Shown one piece after another: positions 27,986 through 38,000 of a DNA stretch of 64,000 nt. This DNA is from Stenotrophomonas beteli. Its GTDB lineage: Bacteria; Pseudomonadota; Gammaproteobacteria; Xanthomonadales; Xanthomonadaceae. The number at the start of each line of letters is the position of its first letter. The first letter of the stretch is position 1. The stretch spans positions 1 to 64,000 of the forward strand of contig NZ_LLXV01000038.1 in the NCBI RefSeq assembly GCF_001431665.1, written 5' to 3'. Position numbers and translations under genes: made by a program. The notes under the pieces were generated by a model. That model did no database searches and was not told the origin of the DNA. It saw only the letters and a list, made by a program, of their open reading frames with translations.

Positions 27986-29850
27986 CAGCCTCCTCCCAGC
28001 GCCCTGGTCACCTGGTAGGTGATGAGCGCCGCCACGTAGGCCGCCGCGAACAGGTAGAACGCCGCGAAGCCCATCTGCTTCCACGAATTGGTTTCGCGCT
28101 TGATGGTGGCCAGCGTCGAAATGCACATCGGCGCGTAGATGTACCAGACCAGCAGCGACAGCGCGGTGGCCAGCGACCAGCCGTCGCTGATCAACGGCGT
28201 CAGTGCCTGGCTGGCCGCATCATCATCGGCCGCCGACAGCGCATACACGGTGGCCAGCGAAGACACCGCCACTTCCCGCGCAGCCAGGCCCGGGATCAGC
28301 GCGATGCAGATCTGCCAGTTGAAGCCCAGTGGCGCGAAGAACACCGCCATCGCATGCCCGATCTGGCCCGCGTAGCTGTAGTCGATGGCCGGCATGGTGG
28401 CGCCAGCCGGTGCCGCCGGGAACGACAGCAGCACCCACAACAGAATGGTCAGCGCCAGGATGATGCCGCCCACGCGCTTGAGGAAGATCATGCCGCGCTC
28501 GTACAGGCCCACCGCCAGGTCACGCACGTGCGGCAGGCGGTACGACGGCAGTTCCAGCATCAGCGGGTGCTCACTCTTGTCGCGGCGCCATTTCTTCATG
28601 ATCCACGACATTGCCAGGGCGCTGAGGATGCCGGCGGCGTACAGGCCGAACAGCACCAGGCCCTGCTGGTTGAACACGCCCCACACCGTCTTCTGCGGGA
28701 TGAACGCACCGATCAGCAGCGCGTACACCGGCAGGCGTGCGGAACAGGTCATCAGCGGCGCCACCAGGATCGTGGCCAGGCGGTCACGCGGGTCCTGGAT
28801 GCTGCGGGTGGACATGATGCCCGGCACTGCACAGGCGAAGCTGGACAACAGCGGAATGAACGAGCGGCCGGACAGGCCGGCGGCGGCCATCATGCGGTCG
28901 AGCAGGAACGCCGCACGCGGCAGGTAGCCGGATTCCTCCAGCACCAGGATGAAGAAGAACAGGATCAGGATCTGCGGCAGGAACACCACCACGCCACCGA
29001 CACCGGCAATGATGCCGTCGGTCAGCAGGCTGGCCAGCGGCCCTTCCGGCAGCACGCTGCCGACGAACTGGCCGAGCCAGGCAAAGCCGGCCTCGATGCC
29101 GTCCATCAGCGGCGTCGCCCAGGCATACACCGCCTGGAAGATCAGGAACATCACCACCGCCAGGCTGATCAGCCCGAACACCGGGTGCAGCAGCCAGCGG
29201 TCCAGGGCGTCGTCGATCTTCGCGGTCCGCGCCGGCATGCGCACGGCCACCGACAGGATCTGGCGCACCTTGGCGTGGTAGTCGATGCCCCCTTCCGGGC
29301 CCGGCACGGGGGCATCCAGGTGCGGCACCATCGCGTCGAGGCGCTCGACCAGGGCCCTGGCGCCCTGCTTGCGCACCGCCACGGTCTCCACCACCGGCAC
29401 GCCCAGCTCGCGTTCCAGCGCGGCCACATCCACCTGGATGCCGCGGCGCTGGGCCGCATCAACCATGTTCAGCGCCACCACCATCGGCTTGCCCAGCTCG
29501 CGCAGTTCCAGCGCGAAGCGCAGGTGCAGGCGCAGGTTGGTGGCGTCGATCACGCACAGCAGCACGTCCGGCGCCGCTTCGCCCGGGTAGAAGCCCCGGC
29601 ACAGGTCACGGGTGATCGCCTCGTCCAGGCTGGCCGGATGCAGGCTGTAGGCGCCCGGCAGGTCGAGCACCGCGAATTCACGGCCGGACGGCGCACGCAG
29701 GCGGCCTTCCTTGCGCTCGACGGTGACGCCGGTGTAGTTGGCGACCTTCTGGCGGCTGCCGGTCAGCTGGTTGAACAGCGCGGTCTTGCCACTGTTCGGG
29801 TTACCGACCAGCGCAACGCGCAGGGGGGCGGTGGTGGCAGTGGCACTCAT
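27985..29850 (-). CDS. feoB: ferrous iron transport protein B
   Basis: FeoB moves Fe2+ across the inner membrane. The 621-residue product has an N-terminal GTPase with G1 GNPNSGKTALF, G2 around NYTGVTVER, G3 DLPGAYSL and G4 NMVD. Two Gate (nucleoside-recognition) domains follow, with LLSSFACAVPGIMSTR and ALIPGLAAREVAVSSLATVY. About eight hydrophobic segments are visible. It is shorter than E. coli FeoB (773) but normal for this lineage. It overlaps feoA by 4 bases and the small Cys-rich gene by 1. Confidence 0.96.
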   Translation of the reverse strand: MSATATTAPLRVALVGNPNSGKTALFNQLTGSRQKVANYTGVTVERKEGRLRAPSGREFAVLDLPGAYSLHPASLDEAITRDLCRGFYPGEAAPDVLLCVIDATNLRLHLRFALELRELGKPMVVALNMVDAAQRRGIQVDVAALERELGVPVVETVAVRKQGARALVERLDAMVPHLDAPVPGPEGGIDYHAKVRQILSVAVRMPARTAKIDDALDRWLLHPVFGLISLAVVMFLIFQAVYAWATPLMDGIEAGFAWLGQFVGSVLPEGPLASLLTDGIIAGVGGVVVFLPQILILFFFILVLEESGYLPRAAFLLDRMMAAAGLSGRSFIPLLSSFACAVPGIMSTRSIQDPRDRLATILVAPLMTCSARLPVYALLIGAFIPQKTVWGVFNQQGLVLFGLYAAGILSALAMSWIMKKWRRDKSEHPLMLELPSYRLPHVRDLAVGLYERGMIFLKRVGGIILALTILLWVLLSFPAAPAGATMPAIDYSYAGQIGHAMAVFFAPLGFNWQICIALIPGLAAREVAVSSLATVYALSAADDDAASQALTPLISDGWSLATALSLLVWYIYAPMCISTLATIKRETNSWKQMGFAAFYLFAAAYVAALITYQVTRALGGG

Positions 29851-30101
29851 GCACGTCGTTCCTGGCTGGCGGCGTCGACCACGACGCGCTTGGCTTCACT
29901 GATCCGCAGCGCGAACCGGGTGAACCCGACCTGCACCAGCAGCGGCTCGCCCCCCACCGGACCCTTGGCCACCAGGCGTACTTCCTCGCCATTCACGAAA
30001 CCCAGCTCGCGCAGGCGACGGGCGATGGCATCGTTGGCATGCAGGTCCTGCACGGACTCGACCACGGCCGAGGTATGCAGCGGCAGTTCGGACAGCGTCA
30101 T
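29847..30101 (-). CDS. feoA: ferrous iron transport protein A
   Basis: FeoA is an 84-residue cytoplasmic SH3-like protein needed for FeoB activity. The visible motif is RLRELGFVNGEEVRLVAKGPVGGEP, split as RLRELGFVNGEEV and LVAKGPVGGEPLLVQ, with the C-terminal strand FALRISEAKRVVV. It begins the feoA-feoB-small-protein operon; a TAGAAT -10-like hexamer lies about 36 bases upstream and overlaps a weak Fur-like sequence. Confidence 0.93.
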   Translation of the reverse strand: MTLSELPLHTSAVVESVQDLHANDAIARRLRELGFVNGEEVRLVAKGPVGGEPLLVQVGFTRFALRISEAKRVVVDAASQERRA

Positions 30102-30121
30102 CTAGCGTGTTCTCTGCTGGA

Positions 30122-30142
30122 TGTAAATGGTTCTCGATTCTA
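30122..30142 (-). promoter_or_regulatory. candidate feoA promoter -10 with weak Fur-like box
   Basis: On the minus strand TAGAAT (30142-30137) is followed by GAGAACCATTTAC, which matches the right part of the Fur consensus at 9 of 13 positions but only about 10 of 19 overall. Iron control of feo is expected from biology, but the match is weak. Confidence 0.25.
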
Positions 30143-30220
30143 ACATTCCCGCGTCGCGTCATGGCCCATGACCAATGGCCCGCTATGATCCATACAGGTA
30201 TGGAGTGACCCTGGAATCCC

Positions 30221-31009
30221 ATGAACGATGCTTTGCAGATCGAGCGCCGTGGCGCCGTCCTCACCCTCTGGCTGAACCGGCCGGAGCTGCACAACGCCTT
30301 CGACGCCGGCCTGATCGCCCGGCTGACGGCCGCGCTGGAGGCCGCCGGGCGCGATGAAGCAGTGCGCGCGGTGGTGGTGGCCGGCCACGGCGCCTCCTTC
30401 TCGGCCGGCGCCGACATGCAGTGGATGCGCGGCATGGCCGCCGCCAGCGAGGCCGACAACCGCGAGGACTCGCTGGCCCTGGCGCGGCTGATGCGCACCC
30501 TGGACGAGCTGCCCAAGCCGACCCTGGCCCGGGTCCATGGCGCGGCCTTCGGTGGCGGCGTCGGCCTGGTCGCCTGCTGCGACATCGCCATCGCCAGCAG
30601 CTCGGCGCGCTTCGGCCTGACCGAAAGCCGCCTGGGCCTGCTGCCCGCGGTGATCTCGCCCTATGTGATCGAGGCCATCGGCCCGCGCCAGGCCCGTCGC
30701 TGGTTCGCCACCGGCGAGCACTTCGATGCCGATACCGCGCTGCGCATCGGCCTGGTCCATCAACTGGTCGAGCCCGAGCGTCTGGACGAAGCGCTGGAGC
30801 GCCAACTGGCCCTGCTCGACAAGGCCGGCCCGATCGCCTCGTCCACCGCCAAACAACTGGTGCGACAGGTCCGGGACAGCCATGACCGCGACGCCCTGGA
30901 TCGCGATAATGCGGCCCTGATCGCGCGCCTGCGGGTCTCCGCCGAGGGCCAGGAAGGCCTGGGCGCCTTCCTCGACAAGCGCGCGCCCCACTGGGTCACG
31001 GAAGCCTGA
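30221..31009 (+). CDS. enoyl-CoA hydratase/isomerase, LiuC-type
   Basis: The 262-residue crotonase-fold protein has the oxyanion-hole segments SAGADMQWM and GAAFGGGVGLVACCDIA, and the catalytic Glu in FGLTESRLGLLPA. The first catalytic Glu of typical hydratases (GGGxE) is Gly here, as in LiuC-type 3-methylglutaconyl-CoA hydratases, which fits the neighbouring HMG-CoA lyase of leucine breakdown. A TATGAT -10-like hexamer lies at 30184-30189. A VOC protein follows after two bases. Confidence 0.85.
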   Translation: MNDALQIERRGAVLTLWLNRPELHNAFDAGLIARLTAALEAAGRDEAVRAVVVAGHGASFSAGADMQWMRGMAAASEADNREDSLALARLMRTLDELPKPTLARVHGAAFGGGVGLVACCDIAIASSSARFGLTESRLGLLPAVISPYVIEAIGPRQARRWFATGEHFDADTALRIGLVHQLVEPERLDEALERQLALLDKAGPIASSTAKQLVRQVRDSHDRDALDRDNAALIARLRVSAEGQEGLGAFLDKRAPHWVTEA

Positions 31010-31011
31010 AC

Positions 31012-31413
31012 ATGCTCGATCATCTTGGTTTGACCAGCGCCGACCTGGCGCGCAGCAAGACCTTCTTCCTGCAGGCGCTGGCGCCGCTGCAGATCAGCGT
31101 GGTGATGGAAGTGAGCGCCGAACAGACCGGCGACCACGACCACGTCGGCTTCGGCAGCGACGGCAAGCCGTTCTTCTGGCTCGGCAATGGCGGCAGCGCC
31201 AGCCACGGCGTGCACGTGGCCTTCGCCTGCGCCAGCCGCGCGCAGGTGGACGCCTTCCATGCCGCCGCGCTCGCCGCCGGTGGCCGCGACAACGGCGCCC
31301 CGGGCCTGCGCCCGTGGTACCACCCGGAGTACTACGCCGCCTTCGTGCTCGACCCGGACGGCAACAACATCGAAGCGGTCTGCCACCGCCCCGCCGGCGG
31401 AGCAGCCGCATGA
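31012..31413 (+). CDS. VOC-family (glyoxalase/bleomycin resistance-like) protein
   Basis: The 133-residue product has the paired beta-alpha-beta-beta-beta layout: MLDHLGLTSADLARSKTFF at the start with the metal-ligand-like His, then GVHVAFACASRAQVDAF and FVLDPDGNNIEAVCH, whose final Glu is a usual metal ligand. The substrate is unknown. It overlaps the next gene by ATGA and follows the hydratase by 2 bases, so it belongs to the same operon and perhaps handles an acyl-CoA or a toxic by-product. Confidence 0.85.
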   Translation: MLDHLGLTSADLARSKTFFLQALAPLQISVVMEVSAEQTGDHDHVGFGSDGKPFFWLGNGGSASHGVHVAFACASRAQVDAFHAAALAAGGRDNGAPGLRPWYHPEYYAAFVLDPDGNNIEAVCHRPAGGAAA

Positions 31414-32306
31414 GCGATTACGTGCGCATCGTCGAGGTCGGCCCGCGTGACGGCCTGCAGAACGAAAAGCAGTCGGTGGCCACCGCCGACAAGATCGAGC
31501 TGATCAACCGCCTGTCGGCCACCGGCCTGCGCAGCATCGAAGCGACCAGCTTCGTCAGCCCGAAGTGGATACCGCAGCTGGCCGATGCCGCCGAGGTCTA
31601 CGCCGGCATCCAGCGCCGCCCGGGCATCCACTACCCGGTACTGGTGCCGAACGAACAGGGTTACGACCGCGCCCGCGCGGTGGGCGTGGAGGAAGTGGCG
31701 GTGTTCACCGCTGCCTCCGAGGCCTTCAACCGCACCAATACCAACGCCGGCATCGACGAGTCGCTGGCCCGCTTCGAGCCGATCCTGCGTCGCGCCGCCG
31801 CTGATGGCGTGCGCGTGCGCGGCTACGTCTCCACCGTGCTTGGCTGCCCCTACCAGGGCGAGGTGCCGCTGGCCGACGTGGTACGCGTGGCGCGCGCCCT
31901 GCACCAGATGGGCTGTTACGAAATCTCGCTGGGCGACACCATCGGCGTCGGCACCCCACGCAAGGCACGCGCGATGCTGCAGGCGGTGGCCGCCGAAATC
32001 CCGATGGCCGCGCTGGCCGTGCATTTCCACGACACCTACGGCCAGGCCATCGCCAACATCGCCACCTGCCTGGAAGAAGGCGTGCGCGTGGTCGACAGTG
32101 CAGTCTCGGGCGCCGGTGGCTGCCCGTATGCGAAGGGTGCCAGCGGCAACGTCGCCAGCGAGGACGTGGTCTATCTGCTGCAGGGCCTGGGCCTGGACAG
32201 CGGCGTGGACCTGCCGGCACTGGCCGAGACCGGCCGCTGGCTGGCCGGCCTGCTCGGCCGTGCCACCGCCAGCCGCACCGGACAGGCGCTCGCAGCGGCC
32301 GGCTGA
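31410..32306 (+). CDS. hydroxymethylglutaryl-CoA lyase
   Basis: This 298-residue TIM-barrel enzyme cleaves HMG-CoA to acetyl-CoA and acetoacetate, the last step of leucine catabolism. The HMGL-like signature is clear: EVGPRDGLQNEK at the start with the catalytic Arg and metal Asp, HFHDTYGQAIAN with metal His residues, and SGAGGCPYAKGASGN with the active-site Cys loop. The start ATG 31410 overlaps the VOC stop by 4 bases. Confidence 0.95.
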   Translation: MSDYVRIVEVGPRDGLQNEKQSVATADKIELINRLSATGLRSIEATSFVSPKWIPQLADAAEVYAGIQRRPGIHYPVLVPNEQGYDRARAVGVEEVAVFTAASEAFNRTNTNAGIDESLARFEPILRRAAADGVRVRGYVSTVLGCPYQGEVPLADVVRVARALHQMGCYEISLGDTIGVGTPRKARAMLQAVAAEIPMAALAVHFHDTYGQAIANIATCLEEGVRVVDSAVSGAGGCPYAKGASGNVASEDVVYLLQGLGLDSGVDLPALAETGRWLAGLLGRATASRTGQALAAAG

Positions 32307-32314
32307 GCACCACG

Positions 32315-32342
32315 CTGCGCCGCTCCTGCCGGGGCGGCGCAG
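32315..32342. terminator. GC hairpin after HMG-CoA lyase
   Basis: A 9-bp perfect stem, CTGCGCCGC / GCGGCGCAG, with a 10-base loop, starts 8 bases after the lyase stop. There is no T-run, so intrinsic termination is uncertain. Confidence 0.4.
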
Positions 32343-32407
32343 TGCACAACAGCGACGGTCGCCGCTTCCGTTAGAATCGGCGGTTCTCGAACCTGCAGGA
32401 CCGTTCA

Positions 32408-33178
32408 ATGCAGCTGTCTTCCGTACGTGCCGTGATCACTGGCGGCGTCTCCGGCCTCGGCCTGGCCGTGGCCCAGCACCTCGTCGCCCAGGGCGGCAAG
32501 GTGGCCCTGTTCGACCTCAACGATGACAAGGGCGCTGCCGCCGTCGCCGGACTGGGTGCCGACAAGGCCCGCTATTTCAACGTCAACGTCAGCGATGAAG
32601 CGGCGGTTGCAACGGCCATCGACCTGGCCCACGAATTCCTCGGCGGCCTGAACGTGGCGATGAACTGTGCCGGCATCCTCGGCGCCGGTCGCGTGCTGGG
32701 CAAGGAAGGCCCAATGCCGCTGGCCGGCTTCCAGGGCACGGTGATGGTCAATCTGGTCGGCAGCTTCAATGTCGCCAAGGCCGCCGCCAACCGCATGCAG
32801 CACAACGAGGCCGGCATCGATGGCGAGCGCGGGGTGATCATCAACACCGCCAGCATCGCCGCCTATGAAGGCCAGATCGGCCAGGCCGCCTATGCCGCCA
32901 GCAAGGGCGGCGTGGTGTCGATGACGCTGCCGATGGCACGCGAACTGTCGCGCTTCGGCATCCGCGTCAACACCATCGCCCCAGGCGTGTTCTGGACACC
33001 GATGGTCGACGGCATGCCTGAGGCCGTGCAGCAGTCGCTGGCCGCCTCGATTCCGTTCCCGTCGCGCCTGGGCAAGCCGGAAGACTTCGCCAGCCTGGTC
33101 GGCTTCATTCTCGGCAACACCTACCTCAACGGCGAGACCATCCGCCTGGACGGCGCTACCCGCCTCGCTCCGAAGTGA
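32408..33178 (+). CDS. SDR-family 3-hydroxyacyl-CoA dehydrogenase-like protein
   Basis: The 256-residue product resembles type II 3-hydroxyacyl-CoA dehydrogenase (HSD17B10-like SDR): AVITGGVSGLGLAVAQHL with FDLNDD selecting NAD, MNCAGI in place of NNAG, INTASIAAYEG, and the catalytic YAASK. The ending FIRVNTIAPGVF-type block appears as GIRVNTIAPGVFWTPM, followed by YLNGETIRLDGA. It probably oxidises short 3-hydroxyacyl-CoAs in branched-chain or fatty-acid breakdown, next to the leucine genes. A TAGAAT hexamer at 32372-32377 suggests its own promoter. Confidence 0.88.
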   Translation: MQLSSVRAVITGGVSGLGLAVAQHLVAQGGKVALFDLNDDKGAAAVAGLGADKARYFNVNVSDEAAVATAIDLAHEFLGGLNVAMNCAGILGAGRVLGKEGPMPLAGFQGTVMVNLVGSFNVAKAAANRMQHNEAGIDGERGVIINTASIAAYEGQIGQAAYAASKGGVVSMTLPMARELSRFGIRVNTIAPGVFWTPMVDGMPEAVQQSLAASIPFPSRLGKPEDFASLVGFILGNTYLNGETIRLDGATRLAPK

Positions 33179-33186
33179 TTCCCCCC

Positions 33187-33205
33187 GGGCGCCGGGACGG
33201 CGCCC
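33187..33205. terminator. hairpin between SDR and efpL
   Basis: GGGCGCC / GGCGCCC with a 5-base loop, 8 bases after the dehydrogenase stop. No T-run follows; it could separate the two transcripts. Confidence 0.4.
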
Positions 33206-33227
33206 TCCCCCAACGACCTAGATCACC

Positions 33228-33794
33228 ATGAAAGCCAACGACATCAAGAAGGGCAACGTCGTCGAGTACAACAACGGCGTGTACCAGATCCGCGACATCG
33301 AGCGCAGCTCGCCGCAGGGTCGCGGCGGCAACGTCCGCTTCCGCTTCATCATGTACAGCGTGCCGGGCGGCAACAAGCTCGATGCCAGCTTCGATGCCGA
33401 CGACAACCTGGTCGAGGTCGAACTGCTGCGCCGCCAGTCCACCTATTCGTACAAGGATGGCGACGCCTTCGTGTTCCTCGATGACGAGGACTACACCCCG
33501 TACACCCTGGATGCGGACGTGATCGGCGACGACGCCGGCTACATCACCGACGGCCTGACCGGTATCTACGTGCAGGTGATCGACGAGCAGCCGGTGGCGA
33601 TCCAGCTGCCGGCCTCGGTGGTGCTGGAAGTGATCGAGACCCCGCCGGAACTGAAGGGCGGCACTGCCACCAAGCGCCCGAAGCCGGCCAAGCTCAACAC
33701 CGGCATCGAGATCATGGTGCCGGAGTACATTGTCAACGGCGAACGCGTGCTGGTGAACACCGCCACCGGCGAATTCGCCGGCCGTGCCGACTAA
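33228..33794 (+). CDS. efpL: elongation factor P-like protein EfpL (YeiP)
   Basis: EfpL is a ribosome-binding paralogue of EF-P that relieves stalling. The 188-residue product has the three EF-P domains: KOW-like [20 protein letters not shown], the OB domain with [19 protein letters not shown], and the C-terminal OB part with [18 protein letters not shown]. The loop that in EF-P carries the modified Lys reads SSPQGRGGN with Arg at the tip, the mark of the YeiP group rather than EF-P. It stands alone. Confidence 0.9.
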   Translation: MKANDIKKGNVVEYNNGVYQIRDIERSSPQGRGGNVRFRFIMYSVPGGNKLDASFDADDNLVEVELLRRQSTYSYKDGDAFVFLDDEDYTPYTLDADVIGDDAGYITDGLTGIYVQVIDEQPVAIQLPASVVLEVIETPPELKGGTATKRPKPAKLNTGIEIMVPEYIVNGERVLVNTATGEFAGRAD

Positions 33795-33877
33795 ACGCCC
33801 TGCGCTGAACGGCCGCCTGTCCCTGCTTGCAGCGTGCTCGCCGCAGGCAGCGGCAGCGCATCGGATGTAGCGGTCGT

Positions 33878-33905
33878 GTAGAGCCGAGCGTGGGCTCGGC
33901 TCTAC
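33878..33905. repeat. SMAG palindrome
   Basis: GTAGAGCCGAGC / GCTCGGCTCTAC, a 12-bp perfect inverted repeat with a 4-base loop, headed by GTAG. It lies between convergent genes (efpL and the MliC lipoprotein) and could terminate both. Confidence 0.85.
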
Positions 33906-33912
33906 AGAGGGC

Positions 33913-34602
33913 TTACGGCTGCCTTGTGCCGAAATTGCCGCAACCGTGGTACTGGCGGGTGCCAATGGTCAGGTTCACCTTGGCCTCGAACGCCTCACCG
34001 CTCATATCATCCTGGCAAGTGGTGCGCTGGAAGCTGAGCTTCACGTCGGTGCCATCGGACGCCTTGCCACTCCAACCGTCTGCACCTGCGGTAGGCGCGG
34101 CCACGTCGAAGCGACGCTCGCCGTAATCGACTTCGACCTGCAGCCCCGGCGTGTCGCCATCGACGACCGCCAGCCAGCCCGGCTCGTTACCGGTGGCACG
34201 GAAGGCGGCATTGCCGGCACTGCCATCGCCTTCAGTGGCTTCGACCGCATGGCACTCGCGATCGGCTTCGCCCTTCAGGCTGAGCAGGCCGTCATCGCTG
34301 CCCTTGGTCCAGAAGCTGTTGCCCTGGCCATCACCGTACTTGGCGCCGGATGCCGCGCGCTCGGAGGTCATGGTGAAGGTACGGTCGCCGATCACTACCG
34401 TGGCTGCATCCTCGCCATTGAAAGTCGCGCGCACGTCCAGATCGCCACACTTGTAGGCGGTCTCGCTGCCGCCTCCGGTACTGGCGCTCGGCTGCGGCGT
34501 CGCAGGCGGGGCGTCGCTGCCGGCGGTGGGGGGCTGGACCGGCTGGCACGCGGCCAGGACCAACCCGAGGGAGGCTGCCAACAGACTGGGAACTACACGC
34601 AT
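33913..34602 (-). CDS. lipoprotein with MliC-like and COG3650-like domains
   Basis: The 229-residue product has a lipoprotein signal peptide (LLAASLGLVLAAC, lipid Cys near 19) and a Pro/Ser linker. Residues about 45-115 resemble MliC, the c-type lysozyme inhibitor (YKCGDLDVRATFNG, RTFTMTSERAASGAKY). Residues about 125-229 match COG3650 (FRATGNEPGWLAVVDGD, then CQDDMSGEAFEAKVNL and YHGCG). The fused protein is probably anchored to the outer membrane, protecting peptidoglycan or binding a ligand. Inhibition of lysozyme is inferred from the family. Confidence 0.8.
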   Translation of the reverse strand: MRVVPSLLAASLGLVLAACQPVQPPTAGSDAPPATPQPSASTGGGSETAYKCGDLDVRATFNGEDAATVVIGDRTFTMTSERAASGAKYGDGQGNSFWTKGSDDGLLSLKGEADRECHAVEATEGDGSAGNAAFRATGNEPGWLAVVDGDTPGLQVEVDYGERRFDVAAPTAGADGWSGKASDGTDVKLSFQRTTCQDDMSGEAFEAKVNLTIGTRQYHGCGNFGTRQP

Positions 34603-34685
34603 GGCTCGACTCCTTGTCGACACTACAGAGACGCTCGACCCTACCACCTTGCAGTGAGCACGGCCTGAAAGCGGCCTGACCGCAC

Positions 34686-35078
34686 TCACCCGGCCAGCAC
34701 CGCCATCGACAGCAACCGGGCGCCGCTGTCTCCGGAACTGCAGGTCCAGACCCGCAGCAGGCGCAGTTTCAACTCGCGCTCCTGGCCCTGCCAATGCACC
34801 GACCCGTACACGTCGCCGGACCGCAACGCCAGGCGGCCACACAGCAGCGTTTCCACCGCGTGCAGGCGCAGGCTCCGCACCTGCAGGCCACCGGCCCGCC
34901 ACGCCCCCAGCCACGGCAGGTCGAGCATCCGGCCGCCGTGGCCATCCATCACGAACAGGGCCGGCGATAGCAGCGTGGCCAGCGCGTCGTGATCATTCTC
35001 CAGCAGTGCCGTGCACAGGCGCTGCTCCAGCGCCATCAATTGGGGTTCGTGCAGATCTTCAACGCTGTTGCGTTCCAT
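34686..35078 (-). CDS. DUF4440/NTF2-like protein
   Basis: The 130-residue product has the cone-like SnoaL/NTF2 pattern: a first helix pair (EPQLMALEQRLCTALLENDHDALATLL) with LSPALFVMDGHGGRMLDLP, then strands carrying VRSLRLHAVETLLCGRLALRSGDVYGSV read as a beta sheet. These proteins bind small molecules or are enzymes of unknown substrate. Its start overlaps the end of the RND permease by 20 bases on the same strand, so it takes the operon place where an outer-membrane factor would be expected. Confidence 0.6.
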   Translation of the reverse strand: MERNSVEDLHEPQLMALEQRLCTALLENDHDALATLLSPALFVMDGHGGRMLDLPWLGAWRAGGLQVRSLRLHAVETLLCGRLALRSGDVYGSVHWQGQERELKLRLLRVWTCSSGDSGARLLSMAVLAG

Positions 35079-38000
35079 CCACGGTTCCTTCCGGCATCGG
35101 CCGGCGCCTGCGCAGGCGCCGCGCGATCGATTGCCGCGCGCCCTGCACCACTACATAGAAGACCGGCACGAAGAACACCGCCAGCAGGGTCGCGCTGACC
35201 ATGCCGCCGAACACGCCCGTTCCGATCGCCTGCTGGGTTTCCTTCGACGCGCCTTGCGCCAGCATCAGCGGCACGACGCCCAGCGCGAATGCCAGCGAAG
35301 TCATCACGATCGGCCGCAGGCGAAGGCGTGCCGCCTCCGACGCCGCCTCGACCAGGCCCCGGCCCTGCTGCTGCAGCTGGCGAGCGAACTCAACGATGAG
35401 AATCGCGTTCTTGGCCGACAGGCCAATCACGGTGATCATGCCGACCTTGAAGAACACGTCGTTCGGCATGTCACGCAGCAGCACCGCCGCCACCGCGCCG
35501 AGCAGGCCCAGCGGCACCACCAGCATCACCGACAGCGGGATCGACCAGCTTTCGTACAACGCCGCCAGCACCAGGAACACCACCAGCATCGACAACAGCA
35601 GCAGCCACGGCGCCTGCGCGCCCGCTTCACGCTCCTGCAGCGACTGGCTGGTCCATTGCAGGGCGAAACCGGCGGGCAACTGCCGGGCCAGCCGCTCCAT
35701 CTCGGCCATGGCCTGGCCCGTGGAGGTGCCCGGCGCCGGTGCGCCCGAAAGGTTCAGCGCGGGGAAGCCAAGATAGCGCTGCAACTGCAGCGGGGCTTCG
35801 GTCCAATGCGGAACCACCAGTTCGGACAATGCCACCATGCCGCCCTCGCTGTTGCGCACGTAGAGCTTGAGCACGTCGTCCAGCTCCATCCGGTGCGGCG
35901 CATCGGCCTGCAGGATCACCTGCTGCAAACGACCCTTGTTGGGAAAGTCGTTGACATACTGTGACCCCATCGCCGCTGACAGCGTGCTGCTGATGTCGGC
36001 AAAGCCAACCCCCATCGCCTCGGCCTTGGCCCGGTCGATGTCCAGGCGCACGCTGGTGCCTGCGGGCAAGCCATCGGCATGCACCTCCGACAACAACGGG
36101 CTGGCCCCGGCCAGCGTCAGCAGCTGCTGCAGCGCCGCGCGCAGCTCGGCCTGGCTCTGCCCGGTCCGCGCCTGCAATGCCAGCGAGAAACCGGAGGATC
36201 GCCCCAGGCTGTCGATGGCCGGCGGCATCACGCTCATCACCTCGCCCTCGCCCACCGCAGCCATCGCCTTTTGCGCCGCCTCCACTTCGCCGGCGGCGGT
36301 GGCCCCTGCGCGCTCACCCCAGTCCTTCAGCATGGTGTAGGCCAGCGCTGCACTCGGGCCGGAACCGGAGAAGCTGTAGCCCAGAATCGACTGGTTGGAG
36401 GCGATGCCCGGCCGGGATCCGACATGCCGCTCGTAGGCTTCCACCACCGCCAGCGTGCGCTCGGCAGTGGCTTCGGCAGGCAGCTGGATCGAGGTCATGA
36501 AGTAGCCCTGGTCCTCTTCGGGCAAAAACGCGCCCGGCAACCAGTGCAGCCCCAGCAGCAGGGCCGCCACCAGCGCCCCGAACACCGCCATGACCCGGCC
36601 GCTGCGCTTGAGCACCCCGGCCACGCCGCGCTGGTAACGCCCGGTCATCCGTTCGAATGCACGGTTGAACCTGCCCAGCAGCCCACCGCGGCCAGGGTGG
36701 CCGGGATCGGCCTGGCGCAGCAGTGTCGCGCACAACGCCGGGGTCAGGCTCAATGCCAGCAGCGCCGAGAACAGGATCGATACTGCCATCGCCACGGTGA
36801 ACTGGCGATAGATCGCGCCCACCGAACCACTGGAGAACGCCATCGGAATGAACACCGCGGTCAGCACCAGGGTGATGCCGATCACCGCGCCGGTCAGCTC
36901 GCGCATCGCCTTGATCGTCGCCTCGCGCGGCGGCAGGCCTTCCTCGGCCATGATCCGCTCGACGCCCTCCACGACCACGATCGCGTCGTCAACGATGATG
37001 CCGATCGCCAGCACCATGCCGAACATGGTCAGCACGTTGATCGAAAAGCCCAGCGCCAGCATCACCGCGAACGTTCCCAGCAGCGCGATCGGCGCAACCA
37101 GGGCAGGAATCAGCGTGTAGCGCCAGTTCTGCAGGAACAGGTACATCACCGCGAACACCAGCAGCATCGCCTCCAGCAGGGTCTGCACCACCTTCTCGAT
37201 GGAGATCTTCACGAACGGCGCGGTATCGAACGGAATGCTCGATTCCACGCCGCGCGGCAGCAACGGCGCCAGCTCCGCCATCCGCTCCCGCACTGCGGTG
37301 GCGGTACGCACCGCGTTCGCGCCCGGGCGCAGCTGCACACCGGCGGCGGTCGCCGGATGGCCGTCCTCGCGCGTTCCCCAGGCGTAGCTCTGTGCGCCCA
37401 GTTCGACACGCGCGACGTCGCCCAGCACCACCTGAGAGCCATCGGCGCCGGCGCGCAGCACGATGGCGGCAAACTGCTCCGGCGTGGACAACTGCCCGTC
37501 CGCACTCAGCGGAACCGTGATGCGCTGCCCGGCAACGCCCGGCGAATCACCGATGCGCCCTGGCGAAATCTCAAGGTTCTGTTGCTCGATGGCGGTGGCC
37601 ACATCACCGATGGTCAGGCCGTAGCCGGTCAGCCGGGCCGGATCCAGCCACACCCGCATCGCCTGCTCGGCGCCGAACAGCTGCACGCGGCCGACACCCT
37701 CGACGCGGCGCAGCTCTTCGATGATGTTGCGCGCCATGAAATCACCGAGCGCCGCCTCGCTGACGCTGGCGTCGGGCGAACGCAGGCCCACCAGCATCAG
37801 GAAACCGGAATCGGCGGCCTCCACGAACAGTCCGTTCTGGCGCACGCTGCGCGGCAGCCGCGGCTCGATCGACTTGATCCGGTTCTGCACATCCACCTGC
37901 GCCAGCTCCGGGTCGGTACCCGGCTTGAACGTGGCGGTGATCGAGGCCTCGCCGGAAGTGTCCACCGACGACTCGAAGTACAGCAGGTGCTTGACGCTGG

